Shown: piece after piece, positions 1-4,478 of the stretch | How positions within the stretch are numbered: the stretch's first letter is position 1 | Layout: each line of letters begins with the position of its first letter | Origin: Verrucomicrobia bacterium UBA7008 | GTDB taxonomy: Bacteria; Verrucomicrobiota; Kiritimatiellia; RFP12; UBA1067 | Length of the DNA: 8,023 nt | Assembly (NCBI GenBank): GCA_002449695.1 | Contig: DJXI01000059.1 | Coordinates: 1-8,023 of the forward strand | Direction: 5' to 3' | Program-made: the position numbers and the translations under genes | Notes under the pieces: generated by a model | Told to the model about the DNA's origin: nothing | Database searches by the model: none | What the model saw: only the letters and a program-made list of their open reading frames with translations

Positions 1-311
1 GCGTGGAGCTTGATCATGTCGCTCGACTGGCTCTCGAGGCCGACGACGTTCACGCCGCGCGAGAGCGTCTGGAGGTCGGCTTCCGGCGCCGCCCGGCGGA
101 ACGCATCCATCACGTCGAACGCATCTTCCTGGCAGTAGAAGTAGCAGCTCTGGAAGCGCGCGCCGCCGCCCGCCTCGAACCAGCGGATGCCCGCATCGTA
201 GCATTCCTCCACGCACGGGAGGAAATCCTTGGAGAGCACGCGCGCGCCGACGACGCTCTGAAAGCCGTCGCGAAACGCCGTGAGCATGAACTTGACTGTT
301 TTCTTGGCCAT
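1..311 (-). CDS. Oxaloacetate decarboxylase alpha / pyruvate carboxylase B-like carboxyltransferase, N-terminal part
   Basis: This is the first 103 codons of a gene that leaves the window on the left. The protein starts MAKKTVKFMLTAFRDGFQSV. The RDGFQS motif (residues 14-19) matches the RDxxQS signature of the HMGL-like TIM barrel found in oxaloacetate decarboxylase alpha, pyruvate carboxylase and transcarboxylase 5S, with D15 as the expected metal ligand. In that family the barrel moves a carboxyl group between a keto acid and biotin. Residues 46-55 (EAGGGARFQS) and 81-92 (QTLSRGVNVVGL) fall where the usual EMWGGATFD and QMLLRGQNLLGY motifs lie but differ clearly, so this is a divergent branch and the keto acid cannot be named. 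The start at 311 has an AAAGAAAGG ribosome binding site 10 nt upstream. It lies 81 nt after an OadG-like gene, which supports a membrane decarboxylase complex. The biotin-carrier region is outside the window. Confidence 0.85.
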   Translation of the reverse strand, partial: MAKKTVKFMLTAFRDGFQSVVGARVLSKDFLPCVEECYDAGIRWFEAGGGARFQSCYFYCQEDAFDVMDAFRRAAPEADLQTLSRGVNVVGLESQSSDMIKLH

Positions 312-321
312 TGTAGCTTTA

Positions 322-330
322 CCTTTCTTT
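322..330 (-). promoter_or_regulatory. Ribosome binding site of the oadA-like gene
   Basis: On the minus strand AAAGAAAGG lies 10 nt before the ATG at 311. It is part of a longer leader, AGGAATTTTTAAAAGAAAGG (322-341), that is nearly duplicated before the oadG-like gene (620-635). Confidence 0.6.
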
Positions 331-352
331 TAAAAATTCCTTGGGCGTGGTG

Positions 353-372
353 CGGGGGCGCCAGAGCCCCCG
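353..372. other. GC-rich stem-loop between oadG-like and oadA-like genes
   Basis: CGGGGGC (353-359) and GCCCCCG (366-372) form a perfect 7-bp stem around a 6-nt loop (GCCAGA). It sits in the 81-nt gap between the two operon genes, 42 nt upstream of the oadA-like start. No T-run follows on the minus strand, so it does not look like an intrinsic terminator. An mRNA-processing or stability stem, or partial attenuation, are possible roles, but this is inference. Confidence 0.55.
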
Positions 373-389
373 TCCGTTCCGTCCGTTCC
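372..389. repeat. Two perfect tandem copies of a 9-bp unit
   Basis: GTCCGTTCC occurs at 372-380 and again at 381-389, just downstream of the oadG-like stop codon and overlapping the foot of the stem-loop by one base. It is probably a local slippage product. No function is visible. Confidence 0.7.
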
Positions 390-392
390 GCA

Positions 393-611
393 TTACCCCA
401 GCGCCACCGCAATCGCGAGCGCGATGTTTTCGTCGTCGTTCGCCGCCGCACGCTGCGGCGCTTTCTTCGGCGCGTCCTTCGGGAAGATGTAGTCGAACCG
501 CGCGATCCCCTTCATCGTCGCGAGCGTCACGCCGATCAGGACGAGCAGGAATGCAAACACGATGCCCATGCCCGCAAGCATCAGCACCAACCCTTGTGCA
601 ATTTCAGCCAT
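393..611 (-). CDS. OadG-like gamma subunit of a sodium-pumping decarboxylase (small membrane protein)
   Basis: The 72-residue protein has one strong membrane segment at about residues 8-30 (LVLMLAGMGIVFAFLLVLIG), followed by a charged, Lys/Ala/Pro-rich linker (residues 34-56) and a short alanine-rich C-terminus. This is the standard layout of OadG-family subunits, which anchor the biotin-dependent alpha subunit to the membrane beta subunit of oxaloacetate, methylmalonyl-CoA or glutaconyl-CoA decarboxylase Na+ pumps. The GMGIVF sequence in the membrane helix is typical of the family. The start at 611 has AAGAAAGG (620-627) 8 nt upstream. The gene lies 24 nt after the HisI-like gene and 81 nt before the carboxyltransferase gene on the same strand. 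OadG proteins are poorly conserved, so the call rests on topology, motif and neighbours. The substrate of the pump is unknown. Confidence 0.8.
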   Translation of the reverse strand: MAEIAQGLVLMLAGMGIVFAFLLVLIGVTLATMKGIARFDYIFPKDAPKKAPQRAAANDDENIALAIAVALG

Positions 612-619
612 TGTTTTTT

Positions 620-627
620 CCTTTCTT
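620..627 (-). promoter_or_regulatory. Ribosome binding site of the oadG-like gene
   Basis: AAGAAAGG on the minus strand lies 8 nt before the ATG at 611. The preceding bases AGGAATTTT (627-635) repeat the leader found ahead of the oadA-like gene. Confidence 0.6.
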
Positions 628-635
628 AAAATTCC

Positions 636-1082
636 TCATTCGTCGATATTCGTGAGTTTCAGCGTCTCGAAGTCGATCTTCCGGTAATAGCAGTTCCGCG
701 GCGCGCCGGCCTTGTTCTTCGTGTGGCAGATGCCGCCGCGGCAGGGGCGCACGATGTAGAGGAGCGAATTCTGCTCGCAGTTGACGTACGCCTCCAGGAG
801 GTCGAACGTCTCGCCCGACGTCTCGCCCTTGAACCAGAGCTTGTTGCGGCTCGTCGACCACAGGATGAGCTTCTTCTTTTTGAAACTCTCCTTCATCGCA
901 AATTCGTTCGTGTAGGCGACGAGGATCACTTCCTTCGTGTCGGCGTTCTGCACCGCGACGGGGATCACGCCCGGGTCGCACGCAGCCGTGCCCGCCGCAC
1001 GGGTGTCGGCGACCTGACGGCCGACCTTCTCGAGCTTCGTGAAATCCAGCGCGAGCTCCAGCGATTCTTCAAGTTGTGACAT
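636..1082 (-). CDS. Divergent HisI-family protein (phosphoribosyl-AMP cyclohydrolase fold)
   Basis: The 148-residue protein aligns over most of its length with phosphoribosyl-AMP cyclohydrolase, the enzyme that opens the purine ring of PR-AMP in histidine synthesis. Recognisable blocks are residues 38-59 (VIPVAVQNADTKEVILVAYT), WSTSRNKLWFKGETSG at 75-90, and a cysteine set at C102, C119 (CHT) and C131. In ordinary HisI the first cysteine sits in a DCDxD metal motif; here it is NCEQN (101-105), so two of three aspartates are asparagine and one is glutamate. The spacing C119 to C131 is 12 rather than about 7 residues. The N-terminal 35 residues are longer than usual. AAGGGA lies 6 nt before the ATG at 1082. 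No other histidine gene is visible, and the gene leads an apparent operon with oadG- and oadA-like genes. Family membership is firm; enzymatic activity in histidine synthesis is uncertain. Confidence 0.85.
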   Translation of the reverse strand: MSQLEESLELALDFTKLEKVGRQVADTRAAGTAACDPGVIPVAVQNADTKEVILVAYTNEFAMKESFKKKKLILWSTSRNKLWFKGETSGETFDLLEAYVNCEQNSLLYIVRPCRGGICHTKNKAGAPRNCYYRKIDFETLKLTNIDE

Positions 1083-1084
1083 GG

Positions 1085-1117
1085 CTATTCCCTTGAATCT
1101 ACAAAGAATGGGAATAG
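1085..1117. promoter_or_regulatory. 8-bp inverted repeat across the hisI-like leader
   Basis: CTATTCCC (1085-1092) and GGGAATAG (1110-1117) are perfect inverse complements with a 17-nt spacer. The left arm covers most of the AAGGGA ribosome binding site (1089-1094, minus strand); the right arm overlaps the predicted -10 by two bases. It could be an operator dyad. If transcription starts further upstream than predicted, it could instead be a hairpin that hides the ribosome binding site. Confidence 0.5.
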
Positions 1118-1128
1118 TATATCAAAAA
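1116..1128 (-). promoter_or_regulatory. Extended -10 promoter for the hisI-oadG-oadA operon
   Basis: Read on the minus strand the sequence is TTTTTGATATACT: an extended -10 (TGn) followed by TATACT (1116-1121). No good -35 is seen at the expected distance, which is normal for extended -10 promoters. Transcription would start near 1109, giving a leader of about 27 nt before the hisI-like ATG. Confidence 0.5.
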
Positions 1129-1135
1129 TCACCCG

Positions 1136-1146
1136 CGCCCGGGGCG
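1136..1146. promoter_or_regulatory. GC palindrome between the divergent promoters
   Basis: CGCCC-G-GGGCG is a perfect 5+1+5 palindrome lying roughly midway between the two facing -10 elements. A regulator bound here could affect both promoters, and the adjacent regulator is an obvious candidate. In GC-rich DNA such a short palindrome can arise by chance. Confidence 0.3.
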
Positions 1147-1149
1147 GCG

Positions 1150-1162
1150 TTTTTGGTATAAT
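1150..1162 (+). promoter_or_regulatory. Extended -10 promoter for the GntR/LacI-type regulator
   Basis: TTTTTGGTATAAT contains a consensus TATAAT (1157-1162) preceded by TGG, a perfect extended -10. A start point about 7 nt downstream falls at 1168-1170, on the second in-frame ATG (1169) of the regulator gene. No Shine-Dalgarno sequence is present upstream of any of the candidate ATGs. Confidence 0.6.
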
Positions 1163-2275
1163 ATGAGCATGATGAAGGGTGACAGCAAATATCTGGCGAT
1201 AGCCGGCGAGCTGAAGCGCAATATCCTCGCAGGGAAATACGAAAAGGCGGAGCGCTTCCCGAGCGAAGAGGCGCTGGCGCGGCGCTTTGGCGCGAGCCGT
1301 CCGACGGTGGAGCGTGCGCTGCGGGAGCTGAAGCGCGAAGGGCTTCTCGAATCTCGCGCGGGCTCCGGCTCGTATCTCACGTTCGCGGCCAAGAACGCGA
1401 TGGGGTCGCTCGGGATCATCGCGCCCGACTACAGGACAATCGACTTCTTCACGCGGCTGTGCGATGCGATTGCGGCGGAAGCGCGCGGCAGCGGCTACAA
1501 TGTGCTGCTTGGCGACGTGTCGGCGCCGGACGCGGCGGATCGCGGGCAGTGGGCAATCGCGCTCGCAGAAGCGTATGCGGCGCGCCGCACCGCCGGGGTG
1601 TTTCTGGAGAGCGTCGATCTGATACCCGAATCTTCGGAGGCGACCAAGAAGGTGCTGTCGGCCCTCGCCGCCAAGAACATACCGGTGGTGCTGCTCGACC
1701 GCGACTACCTGCCCTTCCCCCAAAGGAGCCGCTACGACCTCGTCGGCATCGACAACGTCCTTTCAGGCTACAGAATCGCCAGGCACATGATCGAATGCGG
1801 CGCGCGCAACCTGAGATTTCTCACGCACCCCGACTACGCCAACACCATCCGCGGGCGCATACAGGGCGTAGCTCAGGCGGCCATCGACGCAGGCCTTCGC
1901 TGGGAAAGCGGATACGTGATCGAAACGGACCTCTCCGACGACGCGTTCTTCCGTTCGCTGATGCGCGGACGCAACGCACCCGACGCATTCATCTGCCGCA
2001 ACGACCCCACGGCGGCGCGGCTGCTGCAAATGCTCTCCGCGCTCAAGATCGCCGTGCCCGGCAGAGTTCGCGTCGCAGGCTTCGACGACAGCGAAATCGC
2101 CACCCTCGTGACCCCGCCGCTCACCACAATACACCAGCCCGTGAAGACGCTCGCCGGCATTGCGGTCGCGTCGCTCATGCAACGCATACGCACACCGTCG
2201 CTCGCACCGCGCTCGATACTGGTCGATGCGCCACTGGTCGTCAGAGGCTCGACGACAGGAGAACGTAGAATGTAG
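1163..2275 (+). CDS. GntR/LacI-hybrid transcriptional regulator (AraR-like architecture)
   Basis: The protein (370 residues from the first ATG) has a GntR-type winged helix at about residues 8-72, with recognition-helix region RRFGASRPTVERALRELK (40-57) and wing RAGSGSYL (65-72). A LacI/periplasmic-binding-protein-like sensor follows at about 82-362: VVLLDRD (175-181), YDLVGIDNVLSGYRIARHMI (191-210), FICRND (276-281), VAGFDDSEIATLVTPPLTTI (304-323). This is the layout of Bacillus AraR: a DNA-binding repressor released by a sugar. Which sugar cannot be read from sequence. ATGs lie at 1163, 1169 and 1172. The first is the longest call, but the promoter at 1157-1162 would start RNA near 1169, implying a leaderless message starting at 1169 or 1172. 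The gene diverges from the hisI operon and converges on the glycoside hydrolase operon, its likelier target. Its TAG stop lies inside a 7-bp repeat array, which also encodes the last few residues (GERRM). Confidence 0.9.
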   Translation: MSMMKGDSKYLAIAGELKRNILAGKYEKAERFPSEEALARRFGASRPTVERALRELKREGLLESRAGSGSYLTFAAKNAMGSLGIIAPDYRTIDFFTRLCDAIAAEARGSGYNVLLGDVSAPDAADRGQWAIALAEAYAARRTAGVFLESVDLIPESSEATKKVLSALAAKNIPVVLLDRDYLPFPQRSRYDLVGIDNVLSGYRIARHMIECGARNLRFLTHPDYANTIRGRIQGVAQAAIDAGLRWESGYVIETDLSDDAFFRSLMRGRNAPDAFICRNDPTAARLLQMLSALKIAVPGRVRVAGFDDSEIATLVTPPLTTIHQPVKTLAGIAVASLMQRIRTPSLAPRSILVDAPLVVRGSTTGERRM

Positions 2276-2292
2276 AATGGAGAATGATGAAT
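2258..2292. repeat. Five tandem 7-bp units (GnAGAAT type)
   Basis: Units are GGAGAAC, GTAGAAT, GTAGAAT, GGAGAAT and GATGAAT, contiguous over 35 bp. The array covers the last codons and the TAG stop (2273-2275) of the regulator gene and ends where the 2292-2320 inverted repeat begins. Confidence 0.8.
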
Positions 2293-2361
2293 TGAGGGGG
2301 CGACGCAATTGGTCCCTCAAAACATCTTGAATAACCAAAGTCGCTGGCTCCTGAGGACTTT
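2292..2361. other. Structured core between converging genes, with competing stem-loops
   Basis: Several perfect pairings are visible. TTGAGGG (2292-2298) pairs with CCCTCAA (2314-2320). AAAGTC (2337-2342) pairs with GACTTT (2356-2361). GCGAC (2300-2304) pairs with GTCGC (2340-2344), enclosing TTGGT (2309-2313) with ACCAA (2334-2338), which in turn enclose TCAA/TTGA (2317-2320/2327-2330). CCTCA (2315-2319) could also pair with TGAGG (2352-2356). These cannot all form together. The stretch might serve as a bidirectional terminator, though neither strand has a T-run after a stem. It carries no credible ORF. Confidence 0.6.
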
Positions 2362-2382
2362 CAAACTGCAAACTACAAACTC
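2362..2382. repeat. Three tandem 7-bp units (CAAACTn)
   Basis: Units are CAAACTG, CAAACTA and CAAACTC. They start directly after the 2337-2361 inverted repeat and run into the end of the glycoside hydrolase gene, supplying its TAG stop (2373-2375, minus strand). The unit differs in sequence from the array at 2258-2292 but has the same 7-bp period. Confidence 0.8.
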
Positions 2383-4478
2383 TCTCCAAAGACGGGGCGT
2401 ACGGACGAGACTTCGAACCCGTGCTCACGATTCTGGCAGTCTCCGAGTATCCAGCGTCCAATGCAGAAGTTGACGGCCTCTATCCTCCCGATATCAAGCT
2501 CAAGGACGTCCGGCTTCTGCAGCCCCCACTGACTGAAAAAACGGAAGCGCTCGACGGGAATTTCTATTTCGCGCCATTCCTGCGACAGTTCTACATTCGT
2601 TCCCCACGCATAGCCCCCCGGCATTATCAGCGCAAGTTCGACTTTCCGAGTGTGCGGCGTCGTCGCTCGCGCTCTGATACGGACAGCCTTCCCGGGACCG
2701 AGATTCGTGAAGAAAGCGCCCAACGGCGTCGGGTCGCGGTAGATGCGCAGATGTTCTGCCGGAAACTCGTCGGAGAACGCACCTTTCTTGACGGTCGAGA
2801 CGAGAGACGGTTCGCCCCGGTCGTCGCATCCCTTGCCGAGCGAAATCCACCATCCTTTTCTCAAGCCGTGCTTCCATGCGGCGTAGCCTAGCGCGTCATC
2901 GACATCGATGAAATTGACGTCGTCCGGGCGGTCGCCCGAAATTTCGCGTCTGACGAGGCGGTAAACGCCCGCGTCCAGCTTCACGCGTCCGCCGAGCGCC
3001 CTGGCGAGCGTCTTGGCGCCAGTCTCGTCGCGCACGACGAACCGCTCTCCGAGATCGGGCAGATGCACGGCGAGTTCGATACGCTCCGTACTCTTCGCGA
3101 ACTTTGCACCCGGCTCTCCAGAAAACGGGTTCCCCGTCTGGAACACGCTCGGCATGAGCAGCAGCTTCCAGACGCCAGGCGATTCACGCAGCAGGAAATG
3201 CGCTCCAGTGCCGGACGACGCCACGACGCTCGAGCGCCCCGTGCCCACGACGCGGCGCAGCTTTTCCGGCGCTGGCGGCGGCGTGACCGGATCGCACGAA
3301 TAGAGATAGTCGGTGTCTGTCGCCATTTCTGAAAGGTCGCGCAACGCGTCAACCCTGAACGGTGCGAAACTCATGCCCCGCTCCGCAGGGGCGAATCGGC
3401 AGCCGCGCCGAAGCCGTCTGAACGCCTCGCCGGCAATCAGGAACGAGACCGCCTTGCGCGGCGTATAGACGAGATTGAAGTGATGGGTCTCCCAGTTGCG
3501 GTTTTCGGCGGCAAGCGCGGTGGGGTCGTACTGGAACATCGTCGCCGCCTGCGCCCCCTCGTGGCGGAAGAGGCGCGCGAACGCTGGATAGAAATACGCG
3601 GCTTCCGTATCGGCCGCGTCGAACTCGTATATCGCCTTCGCCTTTTTCGCGACCGATGCGTCGGGGCGGAGCGTCGATTCACGCACGCATGAAAGCCGCG
3701 GTCCTTGCAGTTCGTGAAGCGCGAGAAGCCCTAGCGGATAGCAACTGCCGGTGACGCCGTCAACGCTCGACGCGCCGACCGCCTTGTTCTTGCCGCTCCA
3801 TGAATTGTAGAAGACGGGCTTTGAGGTGCCTGTGCGAATCGCCGCCGCGAGCGCGTCCGCATAGGCTGTTATATCTTCGTCGCGGGCGTCCTTTTCGTAC
3901 AGCGGCTCGTTGATGCATTCAAAGAAGAGGACAGCCGGGTCTTCGCCGTACGTAAAGCCGGTGTATCTGTTGCGATGGGCGACGAACTCGCGCAGATAGC
4001 GCTGCTGGAGTGGCCAGAGTTCTCTGTCGCCGACAAGTTGCTTCATGGCATGGCGCGACGAAAAGCCCTCGCCGCTCTTCGCCCACCACCATGCAATGGG
4101 CGTGAGGATGGTTCTGATGCCGTTCGACGCGCAGAGGCTTATGAGATAGTCGAGAAGCTCCACATGCTCGTTGTCGATGAACCTTCCTTCCGCATCGGAA
4201 ATCTGGCGGTCGAAGCAGTGCAAACGGATTGCATCGACGCCGAGGAGACGGAACTGCTCCACGTCCTCGCGTATGACGGCCTTGTGGTCGAGCCCTTTCT
4301 CCTTTATAGCGTAGTAATCGAGCGAGAACGGCGGATAGTAGTTGACGCCCCATGCGGCAATCTCTCGTCCGTCGGCTTCGCGCAACACTCCCTCGCCATC
4401 CACAAACACATCCCCGGCGGGCATTGCGGCGGAAGCCGCCGCCGCCCAGAAAACGACAATGGCGCGCTTGAGATTCAT
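2373..4478 (-). CDS. Secreted clan GH-A-like glycoside hydrolase with C-terminal beta-sandwich
   Basis: The protein has 701 residues. Residues 1-19 form a signal peptide (K4, R5, then a hydrophobic Ala-rich stretch). A TIM barrel follows to about residue 360: strand GVNYYPP (44-50), DAIRLHCFD (82-90) with the Arg typical of strand 2, TPIAWWW (126-132), and LFFECINEP (184-192), where N190-E191-P192 is the NEP motif carrying the acid/base Glu of clan GH-A (GH5-like). E285 in AIYEFDAAD is my best guess for the nucleophile. Residues about 365-512 look beta-rich, and about 520-695 resemble a carbohydrate-binding jelly roll (LSQEWREIEIPVERF at 631-645). The product should cleave or trim a glycan outside the cytoplasm; family and substrate are not assignable from sequence alone. 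Its ATG overlaps the upstream stop as ATGA (4475-4478) and no Shine-Dalgarno is obvious, pointing to translational coupling. The TAG stop lies in a 7-bp repeat array. Confidence 0.8.
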   Translation of the reverse strand: MNLKRAIVVFWAAAASAAMPAGDVFVDGEGVLREADGREIAAWGVNYYPPFSLDYYAIKEKGLDHKAVIREDVEQFRLLGVDAIRLHCFDRQISDAEGRFIDNEHVELLDYLISLCASNGIRTILTPIAWWWAKSGEGFSSRHAMKQLVGDRELWPLQQRYLREFVAHRNRYTGFTYGEDPAVLFFECINEPLYEKDARDEDITAYADALAAAIRTGTSKPVFYNSWSGKNKAVGASSVDGVTGSCYPLGLLALHELQGPRLSCVRESTLRPDASVAKKAKAIYEFDAADTEAAYFYPAFARLFRHEGAQAATMFQYDPTALAAENRNWETHHFNLVYTPRKAVSFLIAGEAFRRLRRGCRFAPAERGMSFAPFRVDALRDLSEMATDTDYLYSCDPVTPPPAPEKLRRVVGTGRSSVVASSGTGAHFLLRESPGVWKLLLMPSVFQTGNPFSGEPGAKFAKSTERIELAVHLPDLGERFVVRDETGAKTLARALGGRVKLDAGVYRLVRREISGDRPDDVNFIDVDDALGYAAWKHGLRKGWWISLGKGCDDRGEPSLVSTVKKGAFSDEFPAEHLRIYRDPTPLGAFFTNLGPGKAVRIRARATTPHTRKVELALIMPGGYAWGTNVELSQEWREIEIPVERFRFFSQWGLQKPDVLELDIGRIEAVNFCIGRWILGDCQNREHGFEVSSVRPVFGESL

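Noticed and set aside
353..372. Rho-independent terminator after the oadG-like gene
   Set aside because: The stem is good, but no T-rich tract follows on the minus strand and the same operon appears to continue into the oadA-like gene.
3..629. A 208-codon plus-strand open frame
   Set aside because: It is antisense to the oadA-like and oadG-like genes, whose minus-strand frames carry recognisable motifs.
1085..1723. A 212-codon minus-strand open frame upstream of the hisI-like gene
   Set aside because: It runs through the promoter region and antisense to the winged-helix coding region, with no domain-like pattern.
2258..2382. CRISPR array
   Set aside because: The repeats are only 7 bp, contiguous and without spacers, and no cas gene is near.
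1763..2461. A 232-codon minus-strand open frame crossing the intergenic element
   Set aside because: It overlaps the conserved regulator frame antisense and crosses the repeat element; no domain is visible.
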